Part shown: piece by piece, positions 7,245-15,413 of the stretch | Layout: each line of letters opens with the position of its first letter | Position numbering within the stretch: the first letter of the stretch is position 1 | Origin: Mycobacterium paraffinicum | GTDB lineage: Bacteria > Actinomycetota > Actinomycetes > Mycobacteriales > Mycobacteriaceae | Assembly (NCBI RefSeq): GCF_001907675.1 | Contig: NZ_MPNT01000054.1 | Location: forward strand, 1-26,258 | Direction of reading: 5' to 3' | DNA: 26,258 nucleotides | The notes under the pieces: model-generated | What the model was told of the DNA's origin: nothing | The model's database searches: none | What the model saw: the letters and a program-made list of their open reading frames with translations, nothing else | Translations under genes and position numbers: made by a program

Positions 7245-8005
7245 CCACCGTCGGCCAATCCCGCGTCCTCCTCGAGCCTGTTGATCGCGCCGAGGGCGTA
7301 TTCGCGGAGCAACTCCCGGCCGTAGTCGCGCAGCATGCCCACGTAGCCCCTCGCCGCCCATTGCCGGCAGTGCCGCTCCTCGTGGTGCAGCACGCGATCC
7401 AGGTCGAGGCGGCTCTGGACGGGTGTCCCGTCGGCGAGGACGTACCAGGCGTGCCCGGACTCGACGATCCGGCGAAGCCATCCCGCGGGGTCGGCGACCG
7501 CGCCGAGGTTGACCATGAAGATGTCGCCCCAGGTGGTGCCGCCGCGCCGACAGAACTGGCGTTGGATCCAGTTGCCGCCCAAGCCCATCAGGATGCCGTT
7601 GGGCGTCGCGACGAGCCGGCCGCCGTTGCGGTCCACGAACCTGACGTCGCGCGTGTAGCTCCAGCGATTCGCCTTCTGCCGCAGCGTGATACGTGTGATT
7701 TCCGCCGCGCCGTATGGCGTCGGAGGAAAATCGGTGCGCCACGTCCGGTCGCTGCCGTAGCCGGTGCCCGCGTTCAGGACGTAGGCGCTCAGGGCCGCCG
7801 CGCGGGCGTCGTCGCCGCCGATGCCGCGGGGCAGCAGGAAGAAGGACTTGCCGTCCGGGTCCCGGATCTCCACGGTTTTCCCGAGCACCCGAAAGCTGTC
7901 CTGGCTGATGCTGTGCCGCCGCGCGATCTCCGCGACGACGTCCGGGGCCACGCCCCGCCGCGCAGCGTTGTCCCGCCATGTCTGGAAGTAGCCCGATGCG
8001 TCCAT
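7220..8005 (-). CDS. Uncharacterised protein with a C-terminal HExxH (zincin-like) motif
   Basis: This encodes 261 residues if ATG 8005 (MDASGYFQTWR) is used; the frame is open to 8071. About 10-60 contain a small helical block (AARRGVAPDVVAEIARRHSI), and 85-150 are Arg/Thr-rich with beta-like segments. Residues 205-217 read VLHHEERHCRQWA, where H208-E209-E-R-H212 is a perfect HExxH. A Q-W after this motif is shared by several short predicted metallopeptidase domains in actinobacteria. A third ligand could be Glu or Asp in the following helix (MLRDYGRELLREY). No signal peptide is visible. It is divergent from the PAP2-DAGK gene with 28 bases between starts. Activity is inferred from the motif alone. 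Confidence 0.7.
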   Translation of the reverse strand: MDASGYFQTWRDNAARRGVAPDVVAEIARRHSISQDSFRVLGKTVEIRDPDGKSFFLLPRGIGGDDARAAALSAYVLNAGTGYGSDRTWRTDFPPTPYGAAEITRITLRQKANRWSYTRDVRFVDRNGGRLVATPNGILMGLGGNWIQRQFCRRGGTTWGDIFMVNLGAVADPAGWLRRIVESGHAWYVLADGTPVQSRLDLDRVLHHEERHCRQWAARGYVGMLRDYGRELLREYALGAINRLEEDAGLADGGYRASIPW

Positions 8006-8020
8006 GTCCGCCAACCAATT

Positions 8021-8026
8021 TAGGGT
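8021..8026 (+). promoter_or_regulatory. Candidate -10 element TAGGGT for the PAP2-DAGK gene, overlapping a minus-strand TAAATT
   Basis: TAGGGT ends seven bases before ATG 8034, giving a possible leaderless start. On the minus strand TAAATT (plus 8018-8023) lies eleven bases from ATG 8005. The two candidate -10 boxes overlap, so the two promoters would compete. Confidence 0.35.
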
Positions 8027-8033
8027 GTAGCGA

Positions 8034-9524
8034 ATGAACAGGCGGCCCTGGCGACGCGCGCGCGGCATCAATCAGATCACCAGGGGACTGGGCACCCTGG
8101 ACCGGGAGATCTTCGAAGCGATCGCCGAGACCGACACCCCGCTGCTGGACGCGGTCATGCCGCCGCTGACCCGCGCCGCCGACAACTCCAAGCTGTGGTT
8201 CGCCATCGCCGCGGCCCTGACGGCGACCGGCAGCAAGAGCGCGCAGCGGGGCGCGACCCGCGGCGTCGCGACGCTCGCGGTCACCAGCCTGGTCACCAAC
8301 CAGGTCGCCAAACGCATCCGCCGCCGCCCGCGTCCCGGGTATGAGCTGGTGCCGCTGGTCCGGCAGGTCCGTCGCCGGCCGACGTCCAACTCCTTCCCGT
8401 CGGGGCATTCCGCCAGCGCCGCCGCGTTCGCCGTGGGGGTCGGCTTGGAGAACCCGATGCTCGGTTTCGGGCTGGCGCTGCTCGCCGGGCTGGTCGGGCT
8501 CTCGCGGGTGGTGACCGGCGCGCACTACCCGGGCGACGTCGTCGCCGGGTTCGGCATCGGTGCTGGCGTGGCGGTATTGGGCGGTCGCCTGGTTCCGCCG
8601 ATCGTCGAAACCGCGCTGCCCGAGACCGAACCGCTTCGCGTCCCGGCACCCGAGCGACCCGACGGCGCCGGGGTGGTGCTGGTCATCAACCCCGAATCGG
8701 GCAGCGGCACCGGGTCCCGCGTCGTCGACGAGGTGCGCGAGGCGCTGCCCAGGGCGGACATCCGCGAACTCGGCCCCGACGACGACCCGCAGCAGGTCCT
8801 GCGCGACGCCGCCGCGCGCGCCGAGGTCCTCGCCGTGGGCGGCGGCGACGGAACGGTGGCGGCCGCGGCGGGGGTGGCCATCGAGGCAGGGGTTCCGCTG
8901 GCCGTGTTCCCCGCCGGCACGTTCAACCACTTCGCGAAGGACATCGGCTGCGACACCGTGGCCAAGACCGTCGAGGCGATCCGCCGCGGCAGCGTGGCAT
9001 GCGTGGACCTGGTGTGCCTCAACGAAAGTCAGATGGTCCTCAACACGGCGAGCATCGGCGCCTACCCGGCCTTCGTGCAGCAGCGCGAAAAGCTGGAGAA
9101 ACGCATCGGCAAGCCGCTGGCCGGTCTCTACGCGATGCTGCACACCCTGCGCCGCGACCAGCCCGTCCGGATCTCCTACGACAACAAGACGCTGCTGACG
9201 TCGCTGTTCTTCCTCGGGAACTCGCTGTACCTGCCGACCGGCTTCGCCCCGTCGCGGCGGACCCGGATGGACGACGGGCTGATCGACGTCCGGATGCTCG
9301 AGGCGGGACGACGGTGGTCGCGGACCAGGATCCTGACCGCGCTCGCGCTGGGGCGGCTGGAGCGCAGCCCGCTGTATCACGAGCTGCAGGTGCCGGAGTT
9401 CGCGTTCAGCGCCGTCGACGGCCCGACGGTCATCGCGTGCGACGGCGAGGTGGGCGACGAATACGAGAAGGCCAGCTTCTCCGCGAAGTACCGGGTGCTT
9501 CCGGTGTTCCGCCCGTGTGACTAG
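8034..9524 (+). CDS. Fusion of PAP2-type phosphatase and diacylglycerol/sphingosine kinase-like domain
   Basis: This encodes 496 residues. Residues about 20-190 are a PAP2 membrane phosphatase with all three motifs: KX6RP (Lys93, Arg100-Pro101), PSGH (122-125) and SRX5HX3D (Ser157-Arg158, His164, Asp168), among hydrophobic helices. Residues about 211-496 are a lipid kinase domain with [13 protein letters not shown], the nucleotide loop GGGDGT (269-274) and [13 protein letters not shown]. The phosphatase would dephosphorylate phosphatidate or a prenyl/lipid phosphate, and the kinase would phosphorylate diacylglycerol or a similar lipid, which in one chain suggests a recycling or balancing role at the membrane. 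Both motif sets look intact. Its TAG stop overlaps the stop of xylB within the shared palindrome CTAG. Confidence 0.92.
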   Translation: MNRRPWRRARGINQITRGLGTLDREIFEAIAETDTPLLDAVMPPLTRAADNSKLWFAIAAALTATGSKSAQRGATRGVATLAVTSLVTNQVAKRIRRRPRPGYELVPLVRQVRRRPTSNSFPSGHSASAAAFAVGVGLENPMLGFGLALLAGLVGLSRVVTGAHYPGDVVAGFGIGAGVAVLGGRLVPPIVETALPETEPLRVPAPERPDGAGVVLVINPESGSGTGSRVVDEVREALPRADIRELGPDDDPQQVLRDAAARAEVLAVGGGDGTVAAAAGVAIEAGVPLAVFPAGTFNHFAKDIGCDTVAKTVEAIRRGSVACVDLVCLNESQMVLNTASIGAYPAFVQQREKLEKRIGKPLAGLYAMLHTLRRDQPVRISYDNKTLLTSLFFLGNSLYLPTGFAPSRRTRMDDGLIDVRMLEAGRRWSRTRILTALALGRLERSPLYHELQVPEFAFSAVDGPTVIACDGEVGDEYEKASFSAKYRVLPVFRPCD

Positions 9525-10912
9525 GCCCCCTCGGTCAGGTCCCGCACCCGCGCATAGCGCTGGTGCACCTGCGGCGTGGGGTCGGCGGTGTACTCGTCGG
9601 TCGGGGGTCGAGCCCACGCGGGCGGTCGCGCCGATCCGCTCAGCGCCCACGCCGCCTGCCGCGCCGCGCCCAGCGCGACGTATTGCCCCGGGGCGGGCAC
9701 CGACACGGGCACGCCGAACACCGCGGGGGCGATCGCGCGCAGCGCCCGCGACGCCGCGCCGCCACCGATCAGCAGGATGCGGCGCGCGACCACGCCATGG
9801 GCGGCCAGGTGGTCGAGGCCGTCGGCGAGCGCGCACAGCAGCCCCTCCACCGCGGCCCTGGCCAGGTTGGCCGGTGTGGCGTTCGCGACCCGCAGGCCGT
9901 GCAGCGCCCCGGAAGCGTTGGGGCGGTTGGGCGTTCGCTCACCCTCCAGGTAGGGAACCAGGACCAGCCCGGCGCTGCCCGGCGGAGCGGACAGTGCGAG
10001 CCGCGACAGCTCGTCGTGGTCCACCCGCAGCATGGCGGCGGCCGCGTCCAGCACCCGGGCGGCGTTGAGCGTGCACACCAGTGGGAGGTAGCGGCCGGTC
10101 CCGTCGGCGAACCCGGCGACGAAGCCCGCGTCGTCGCGGACCGGGTCGGCGGTCACCGCGGCCACCACGCCCGATGTCCCGACCGACACGATGACGTCGC
10201 CCTCGTCGGCATCGAGGCCGAGCGCCGCGGCGGCGTTGTCACCGAGGCCCGCGCCGAATGTGGTTGTGCCGCTTCGGGTCGCGGCCGCGGGCCCCAGCAC
10301 GGCGGGCAGCTGGGGGCGGCGGCCGCGCATGGCCAGCTCGAGGAGGTCGACGCGGTAGGCGCCGCTCGCGGCGTCGTAGTAGCCCGTGCCGCTGGCGTCG
10401 CTGCGGTCGGTGGTCAGCGCCGAGATGTCGGTGTCGCCGCGCAGCCGCCAGGTCAGCCAGTCGTGCGGCAGGCAGACGGCCGTCGTGCGGTCCGCGTGGG
10501 CCGGCTCGTGATCGGCGAGCCAACGCAGCTTGGCCACCGTGATCGCGGCCAGCGGCACCACGCCGACGGCGCCGGCCCACGCGGCCGGGCCGCCGAGCTC
10601 GTCGGTGAGCGCGCGCGCCGCGTCGGCCGAGCGCACGTCGTTCCACAGCAGCGCGGGCCGCACCGACTGCCCGGTCGCGTCGAGGCACACCATGCCGTGC
10701 TGCTGCGCGCCGACCGCGATCGACTCCACGCCGCCCAGGCCGCCCGCGGCCGCGATCGCCGCGCGGGCCGCCGATTCCCATGCCGCCGAGTCGATTTCGG
10801 TCCCGTCGGGGTGCTCGGCACGGCCTTCGCGGACCACCTCGCCCGTGGCGGCGTCGCAGATCAGCACCTTGCAGGACTGCGTCGACGAGTCGACGCCGGC
10901 GACCAGCGTCAT
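9521..10912 (-). CDS. xylB: Xylulokinase (FGGY family)
   Basis: This encodes 463 residues. The first FGGY domain begins [16 protein letters not shown], with the phosphate-binding D-S-S-T-Q near 10-14; the substrate-side segment [13 protein letters not shown] and LLWNDVRS follow. The second domain has [24 protein letters not shown] and [15 protein letters not shown]. These match xylulokinases, which phosphorylate D-xylulose to xylulose 5-phosphate for the pentose phosphate pathway. ATG 10912 overlaps the stop of the polyol dehydrogenase as ATGA, a sign of translational coupling; upstream codons in this frame are antisense-like. With the dehydrogenase it forms the oxidation-then-phosphorylation pair seen in arabitol/xylitol catabolism. 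No transporter or regulator is adjacent. Confidence 0.93.
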   Translation of the reverse strand: MTLVAGVDSSTQSCKVLICDAATGEVVREGRAEHPDGTEIDSAAWESAARAAIAAAGGLGGVESIAVGAQQHGMVCLDATGQSVRPALLWNDVRSADAARALTDELGGPAAWAGAVGVVPLAAITVAKLRWLADHEPAHADRTTAVCLPHDWLTWRLRGDTDISALTTDRSDASGTGYYDAASGAYRVDLLELAMRGRRPQLPAVLGPAAATRSGTTTFGAGLGDNAAAALGLDADEGDVIVSVGTSGVVAAVTADPVRDDAGFVAGFADGTGRYLPLVCTLNAARVLDAAAAMLRVDHDELSRLALSAPPGSAGLVLVPYLEGERTPNRPNASGALHGLRVANATPANLARAAVEGLLCALADGLDHLAAHGVVARRILLIGGGAASRALRAIAPAVFGVPVSVPAPGQYVALGAARQAAWALSGSARPPAWARPPTDEYTADPTPQVHQRYARVRDLTEGA

Positions 10913-12309
10913 CCGCAGGCCCCGACGAGTGCCCGCAGCGTGGCGCGTGCGCCGTGGCGGTGCAGTGAGTCCAACGCCCACAGGTAGGGCTCGAGGAAGC
11001 GGGGTTGGTCGACGAGATCGCCGAACACCGCGCGGTTGGCGAGGAACGCGGCCGGGTCGTCGCGTTGGGCGCGGGCGAGGGGGACGAGCGTGTCGGCGAG
11101 CCGGTCCACCACCTCGATCGGCCGGCCCTCTTCGTCGACGCCCTCCGCGTAGCGCGCCCAGCTGGCGACGATCGCCGCGGACAGCCGCACCTGGCCGCCG
11201 CGTCGCAGGTTGTCGGTCACCACGGGCAGCAGCCACTTCGTGATGCGTTCCGAGGAGTCGGCGCACAATCTGGCCACCGTGTCGCGCACGTAGGCGTTGC
11301 CGAAGCGGGGCAGGAGCCCGTCCTTGAATTCGGTCAACCCGGGGACGGGCTTAAGGGTGGGCATTGCCTCGGATTCCAGGTAGCGGCGCAGGAATTCGGC
11401 GATCAGCGGGTCGTGGGCGGCTTCATGCACCAATCGATATCCGGCCAGGTAACCGAAGTAGCACAGGCCCTGATGGCCGGCGTTGAGCAGCCGCAACTTC
11501 ATCGCTTCATAGGGCGCCACGTCGTCGACGAGCTGGACTCCCGCCTTGTCCAGCGGGGGCCGGCCGTCGGCGAAGTCGTCCTGCAGCACCCACATGGCGA
11601 ACGGCTCGGCGACCACCGGCCAGGCATCGCGCACGCCGAATTCGGTGTGTAGCCGCTCGATCGCGTCCGGGGTGGTGGCCGGGGTGATCCGATCGACCAT
11701 CGAGTTGGGGAACTTCGCGTGCTCGCGCATCCACTGGGCGAGTTCGGGATTGAGTTGTTCGGCGTACGACGTGAACGTGTGCCGCGCCACGCTCCCGTTT
11801 TCGACGATGTTGTCGCAGGACACGATCGTGGGGGAGGGCAGGTCGCGTTCGCGCCGGCGGTTCAGCGCCTCGGTCACCAGCGGGTAGACGTCGCTCAGCG
11901 GCGGGTGGTAGCCGCCTTCGGTGATGGTGAGCGAGACGATCCGGGTGGTCGGGGCGGCGAGTAACTCGATGACCGCCTCGGGATCGTCTGGGGCGTAATG
12001 AAAGTCGACGATGGAGCCGATGACGCGTGGCTCCCGGGTGCCGTCGGGATGTTCGAGGACCAACGTGTACAGGTCGTCCTGGGCGCGCAGCACGTCGCGC
12101 ATCCGCCGGTCACCCGGCAGCACGCCGACCCCGCAGATCCCCCAGTCCCGGGCGAGGCCGTCGCGAAGCAGCCTGTCGATGTACATGGCCTGATGGGCGC
12201 GGTGAAAGCCGCCGACGCCGAAATGCACGATGCCGACCGAGATTTGACTGCGGTCGTAGGCCGGGACGGGGATGCCGAGTGCGCCCAGGTTGCGCGCGCT
12301 CAGCTCCAT
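10909..12309 (-). CDS. Polyol dehydrogenase of the mannitol/arabinitol 2-/4-dehydrogenase (PSLDR) family
   Basis: This encodes 466 residues. The N-terminal NAD-binding region carries [10 protein letters not shown] (31-40) and the C-terminal domain the catalytic pattern K-x4-N-x2-H as Lys271, Asn276, His279 in [20 protein letters not shown]. The segments LTITEGGYH and SCDNIVENG are also typical. The family oxidises mannitol to fructose, or D-arabinitol to D-xylulose. Coupling to xylB by a four-base overlap favours arabinitol, with mannitol or sorbitol as alternatives. Both genes lie on the minus strand behind two DUF732 genes, 20 bases after the second. A hairpin at 12318-12334 sits between them, so readthrough may be limited. 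Confidence 0.92.
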   Translation of the reverse strand: MELSARNLGALGIPVPAYDRSQISVGIVHFGVGGFHRAHQAMYIDRLLRDGLARDWGICGVGVLPGDRRMRDVLRAQDDLYTLVLEHPDGTREPRVIGSIVDFHYAPDDPEAVIELLAAPTTRIVSLTITEGGYHPPLSDVYPLVTEALNRRRERDLPSPTIVSCDNIVENGSVARHTFTSYAEQLNPELAQWMREHAKFPNSMVDRITPATTPDAIERLHTEFGVRDAWPVVAEPFAMWVLQDDFADGRPPLDKAGVQLVDDVAPYEAMKLRLLNAGHQGLCYFGYLAGYRLVHEAAHDPLIAEFLRRYLESEAMPTLKPVPGLTEFKDGLLPRFGNAYVRDTVARLCADSSERITKWLLPVVTDNLRRGGQVRLSAAIVASWARYAEGVDEEGRPIEVVDRLADTLVPLARAQRDDPAAFLANRAVFGDLVDQPRFLEPYLWALDSLHRHGARATLRALVGACG

Positions 12310-12317
12310 TCCCGGAA

Positions 12318-12334
12318 CTTAGCTCACCGCTAAG
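12318..12334. promoter_or_regulatory. Short inverted repeat between DUF732 and polyol dehydrogenase genes
   Basis: CTTAGC-TCACC-GCTAAG forms a six-base stem with a five-base loop. It spans the stop codon of the DUF732 gene and ends nine bases from the polyol dehydrogenase start. It could be an operator, an attenuator or a weak RNA hairpin; the stem is short and has no T-run. Confidence 0.35.
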
Positions 12335-12674
12335 CGTTGGGGCACAGATCGCGCAAGGCGAAGATCACGACGTCCGCGGCCTGCCGGCCGTTGATCCCGC
12401 CGCTGCCCTGGTCGGCGTCCGAACGCTGGACCGCCAGGCCCTCGAGCTGCTGTGGGGAGGCGCCCCAGGAAAGCTGTTGGCACAGGTCCGCGCCCATCTG
12501 CAGCAGCGCGTCGTCGCCGCCGTTGACGGCGTGGATGCCGGCGTTGTGCAAGTCGTTGAGGAAGGCAGTCGCGTCCGCCCGGGCCGGGCTCGCCCAGACG
12601 ATCCCCGCGGCCAGAAGTGGGCCCACTGCAAGGGCTGCGCCCATGAACCGGCCATAGGGCCGCTGTGCTGCCAT
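12330..12674 (-). CDS. DUF732 exported protein, copy A
   Basis: This encodes 114 residues. A signal peptide of about 33 residues (MAAQRPYGRFMGAALAVGPL, ending ASPARA-DA) precedes the DUF732 domain with FLNDLHNAGIH, the conserved DLCQQL and a C-terminal LRDLCPNA; the two cysteines probably form a disulfide. GAAGGAGAAGG upstream of ATG 12674 is a good Shine-Dalgarno. DUF732 proteins are small secreted mycobacterial proteins of unknown function, often present in many copies. It lies 129 bases downstream of a close paralogue of identical length. Confidence 0.9.
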   Translation of the reverse strand: MAAQRPYGRFMGAALAVGPLLAAGIVWASPARADATAFLNDLHNAGIHAVNGGDDALLQMGADLCQQLSWGASPQQLEGLAVQRSDADQGSGGINGRQAADVVIFALRDLCPNA

Positions 12675-12803
12675 CGAAACCTTCTCCTTCGTCCCGTGCC
12701 CGAATCGCGGATGATGCACTTTTACACGAAAGCGCCGCGAAACACGCTGGGGAAGTAAATCTCGATGGTGAATTGTGGGCGAAGACCGGTGGCCGGGTGA
12801 CCG

Positions 12804-13148
12804 TCAGGCGTCCGGGCAGAGATCGCGTTCGGCGTCGATGACCACGTCGTCGGCCTGTTGGGGGGTGATCCCGCCGGCGCCCTGCCGGCTGTCGGAGCGT
12901 TGCAGCGCCAGGCCCTCGAGCTGCGTGGGAGGGGCGCCCCACGACAGTTGCTGGCAAACGTTCAGCCCCATCTGCACCAGCGCCTCGTCGCCGCCGCTAA
13001 CCGCGTGGATCCCGTCTTTGTGCAGGTCATTGACGAACGTGGTCGCGTCCGCCTGCGCTGGACCGGCCAACGCGACCCCGGCCACCAGCATGGGGCCGCT
13101 CAGCAGCGCTGTCTTGATGAATCGGCCACAGGCCCGCCGTCCCGCCAT
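12804..13148 (-). CDS. DUF732 exported protein, copy B
   Basis: This encodes 114 residues. The signal peptide (FIKTALLSGPMLVAGVALAG, ending PAQA-DA) and the domain (FVNDLHKDGIHAVSGGDEAL, NVCQQLSWG, RDLCPDA) match copy A nearly residue for residue, showing a tandem duplication. GGGAGG lies just upstream of ATG 13148. The differences cluster in the last third (VVIDAERD against VVIFALRD). The role is unknown, but export and a disulfide-stapled helical fold are expected. It faces the divergent Ala/Pro/Gly-rich protein across 323 bases. Confidence 0.9.
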   Translation of the reverse strand: MAGRRACGRFIKTALLSGPMLVAGVALAGPAQADATTFVNDLHKDGIHAVSGGDEALVQMGLNVCQQLSWGAPPTQLEGLALQRSDSRQGAGGITPQQADDVVIDAERDLCPDA

Positions 13149-13471
13149 GGCGATCCTCCCTCTGCTCGTTCACCGTCCGTTCACCTCTATAGAACCTTCA
13201 AGACATGTTGAATGGCCAAAAATTCCCTGGGAATGAGCTGCGGAAAATTCCGATCAGCGAGACCGAAACGTTGCCGCGACTAGGTCTTTCCCTACGCGGA
13301 CGCGCCCCCGGCTCGTGACGCCCTTGTGACGTCACCATTTGGATACGGCGCGGTGCGGCGCGTCCGGTGTTTCCCGTCGGCTGCCGACAATTGCCTCGGT
13401 CTGGAAAAAGATGGCTATGCGGTTCTGCTGCACCCGATATGTGAGCGCGAATTAAAGGAGAGTCGACGCTG
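13149..13471. other. Divergent intergenic region, 323 bases
   Basis: This region separates DUF732 copy B (minus) from the Ala/Pro/Gly-rich exported protein (plus) and should hold both promoters. On the minus strand, two direct copies of GTGAACG about ten bases apart (within 13165-13185) and the AT-rich TCTATAGA are upstream of DUF732 B. On the plus strand, AAAGGAGAG at 13454-13462 is the Shine-Dalgarno for 13472. I see no gene and no confident -35/-10 pair. Confidence 0.45.
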
Positions 13472-14005
13472 ATGGCGATCGTCGATCGGTTCAACATGAA
13501 AGTAGTTGCCAGCCTTGGGTTGTGCGGAGCCGCACTTGCGTTGAGCCCGGATGCGGCGGCCGCTCCCCTGAAGACGGGCGGCTACGCCTGCATCGAGGGG
13601 CAGGCCGGCGCGGCCGGTGCGCCCCTGGCCGGTGGGCCGGGCGCCGCGGGCGGAGCGGCGGCCGCCGGCGCGCCGACGGCGCAGGTCTGCGCGGCGAGCG
13701 CGCCGCTCACCGACATGGCAGGTGTCCCGCTGGCCGTGCCCGGGCCGTTGCCGGTGGGCGCTCCCGTGCCGTTGCCCCTGGGTGCTCCGCTGCCTCTGCC
13801 GTTGGGCGCGCCGTTGCCCATCGCGCCGGTGGTGCCCGCCGGTGCGCCGTTGGTTGCCCTCGGCGGGCCCCTGGCGGCCGGCGCACCCCTCGAAGGTGCC
13901 CCGCTCATCGACATGTCGGGCGTCAAGGACGCGCCGACCGGTCCCGCGCCGACCGGCGGGCCCCAGCCGGGTCAGCCGGTTGCGCCCGGCCCGGGCGCGC
14001 ACTGA
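13472..14005 (+). CDS. Ala/Pro/Gly-rich exported protein
   Basis: This encodes 177 residues. A signal peptide (MKVVASLGLCGAALALSPDA, inside residues 9-30) with a likely cleavage at AAA-A precedes a low-complexity mature part. Residues about 36-80 are Ala/Gly-rich with two cysteines (YACIEG, AQVCAAS). Residues 85-150 contain repeats of the form P-L-P-L-G-A-P (for example VPLPLGAPLPLPLGAPLP). The end is Pro/Gly-rich. The ATG is set by AAAGGAGAG nine bases upstream. It is probably secreted or wall-associated. No enzymatic domain is visible and I cannot assign a function. A perfect hairpin follows its stop by 19 bases. Confidence 0.8.
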   Translation: MAIVDRFNMKVVASLGLCGAALALSPDAAAAPLKTGGYACIEGQAGAAGAPLAGGPGAAGGAAAAGAPTAQVCAASAPLTDMAGVPLAVPGPLPVGAPVPLPLGAPLPLPLGAPLPIAPVVPAGAPLVALGGPLAAGAPLEGAPLIDMSGVKDAPTGPAPTGGPQPGQPVAPGPGAH

Positions 14006-14024
14006 GCCCCAACCCCTCTCGACG

Positions 14025-14062
14025 GGAACGGACCCGCTGGTTACGACCAGCGGGTCCGTTCC
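14025..14062. terminator. Perfect 17-bp inverted repeat, likely bidirectional terminator
   Basis: The arms GGAACGGACCCGCTGGT (14025-14041) and ACCAGCGGGTCCGTTCC (14046-14062) are exact reverse complements around the loop TACG. It lies between the convergent exported-protein and L,D-transpeptidase genes. No strong T-run follows, which is usual for mycobacterial hairpin terminators. Confidence 0.85.
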
Positions 14063-14184
14063 TTATGGGTGCTGCGAGCCGTCGAGCATGCCCCACCGGC
14101 CGAGCGTGAAACCAACTTCAAACTCGGCGGAGGTGACCGGCGGCGAAAAACTCTCGCGCTCAGAGCGATCGAGCGCGGGGCCGC

Positions 14185-15006
14185 TCAGGACGGCGGCCGC
14201 TCCCAGAGGTCTTGCTTGACGATCACCGGGTCGCCGACGTTGACCGTGTTGTAGTACCACTCGGCGTCTTCGGGGCTGAGGCTGATGCAACCGTGGCTGA
14301 CGTTCTCCAGCCCCAGCGACGGGACGGCCCACGGGGCGGAGTGCACGAAGAGGCCTCGGTTGGTGATCCGGACGGCGTAATCGACGTTGAGCATGTAGCC
14401 GTTGGGGTCGTCGACGGGGATGCCGACGCTGCTCGAATCCATCAGCACCGAACGCTCTTTCGACAAGACGGTGTAGTTGCCGACCGGGGTGGGAAACTCG
14501 GGCCTGCCCATCGACGCGGGCAACATGCCCTCTTCGCCGAAGTGGGGTCGGTGGTGCGGAGTGGGCGGTGGGGCCGCGTCGACGTCGTCGACGCTCACCT
14601 TGAAGGTGTGGTCGGTGATGTTGGCGACGCCGATGACCTTGGGGCCGGTCTTGAATTCGGTGGAGCGGCCGTCGACCGCAAGCGCCACCGTGCTGTGCGC
14701 CGGCCAGTAGTGGTCCGGAACCCACTGCACGACCTTGTTGTCCAGCCACTCGAACCGGCCGCTCATCGCCGGTGTCGACGTGATTCCGATGGCGCGTTCG
14801 GCGGCGTGCCGGTTCGCGACGGGCGCGTCGAACGTCACGACGACGGGGTGGGCCACGCCCACCGTCGTGTCCCGCGCCGGCAGGACGGAGGCGATGGCGA
14901 ATTCATGCGGCTGATAGGCCGCCGCCATGCTGGTGCCAGCCGGACCCGTCACCACACCTGCAGCGATCCCGACCACCCCAAGAACACCCCGAACGACCGC
15001 TCGCAT
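14185..15006 (-). CDS. L,D-transpeptidase with N-terminal Ig-like domain
   Basis: This encodes 273 residues, near the size I recall for LdtMt3 (Rv1433). A signal peptide (MRAVVRGVLGVVGIAAGVVT) is followed by an Ig-like domain (about 40-130, with VVTFDAPVANRHAAERAIGI and a WVPDHYWPAHS block). The YkuD catalytic domain has His222 in FVHSAPWAV and the SHGC-I-S-L motif, with His238 and catalytic Cys240. The enzyme forms 3-3 peptidoglycan cross-links in the periplasm and is of the class targeted by carbapenems. ATG 15006 is supported by AAGAGGAATCGGAG upstream; the frame remains open to 15093. Its 3' end faces the hairpin at 14025. Confidence 0.92.
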   Translation of the reverse strand: MRAVVRGVLGVVGIAAGVVTGPAGTSMAAAYQPHEFAIASVLPARDTTVGVAHPVVVTFDAPVANRHAAERAIGITSTPAMSGRFEWLDNKVVQWVPDHYWPAHSTVALAVDGRSTEFKTGPKVIGVANITDHTFKVSVDDVDAAPPPTPHHRPHFGEEGMLPASMGRPEFPTPVGNYTVLSKERSVLMDSSSVGIPVDDPNGYMLNVDYAVRITNRGLFVHSAPWAVPSLGLENVSHGCISLSPEDAEWYYNTVNVGDPVIVKQDLWERPPS

Positions 15007-15182
15007 GGCTCCGATTCCTCTTAACTGACATAGTTGTAATAGGAGGATCGTAAATCGTGGATGACCAGCGGAAGCGCAAGGGCGCGTTAGCATTTGGCCA
15101 CGCCTCGGTCACGGTTCGGCCACGGGGGTTTAGGTCGAGAATGCGGCCTTGCGCTGGGGTTTCGAATCGACGGGGGAGGACG

Positions 15183-15413
15183 TTGAGACCTCAAGAGTTC
15201 GACCTGATCCGGCTGCTGCGCCCGCTGCCCGAGCACGGCCTTCCGGCCGGTTCCCGAGGGACCGTCGTCATGGACTACGCCAAGGACGCCAATGCGGACC
15301 TGCCGCCCGCCTACGAAGTGGAATTCGCCGACGTCGATGGCGCCACCCGAGCCTTGGTCACGCTCGGTGAAGGCGACCTGGAGGTCGTGTGGCGCCCGGG
15401 TTCAGGTGCGTAG
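15183..15413 (+). CDS. DUF4926 small protein
   Basis: This encodes 76 residues starting at TTG 15183, chosen because GGGGGAGGACG sits directly before it and the homologous block begins LRPQEFDLIRLLRPLPEHGL. The core GLPAGSRGTVVMDYA, then YEVEFADVDGATRALVTL, fits DUF4926, a small KOW/SH3-like beta-barrel family often found beside nuclease or toxin-like genes. No such partner is adjacent here. The frame extends back to ATG 15057, but that part is Arg-rich and unlikely to be translated. Its 3' end overlaps the convergent membrane-protein gene by 12 bases. It is cytosolic with unknown function. Confidence 0.75.
   Translation: MRPQEFDLIRLLRPLPEHGLPAGSRGTVVMDYAKDANADLPPAYEVEFADVDGATRALVTLGEGDLEVVWRPGSGA

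Noticed and set aside
7179..9836. 885-codon minus-strand open frame
   Set aside because: It is the antisense of the PAP2-DAGK gene and runs out of frame with the HExxH gene; composition is typical GC-rich shadow.
10913..11266. N-terminal extension of xylulokinase
   Set aside because: It overlaps the polyol dehydrogenase and does not resemble FGGY N-termini; the ATGA-coupled start at 10912 fits the family.
14063..14184. Minus-strand peptide after the hairpin as a small gene
   Set aside because: Part of a longer shadow frame of the L,D-transpeptidase, with no start or ribosome site.
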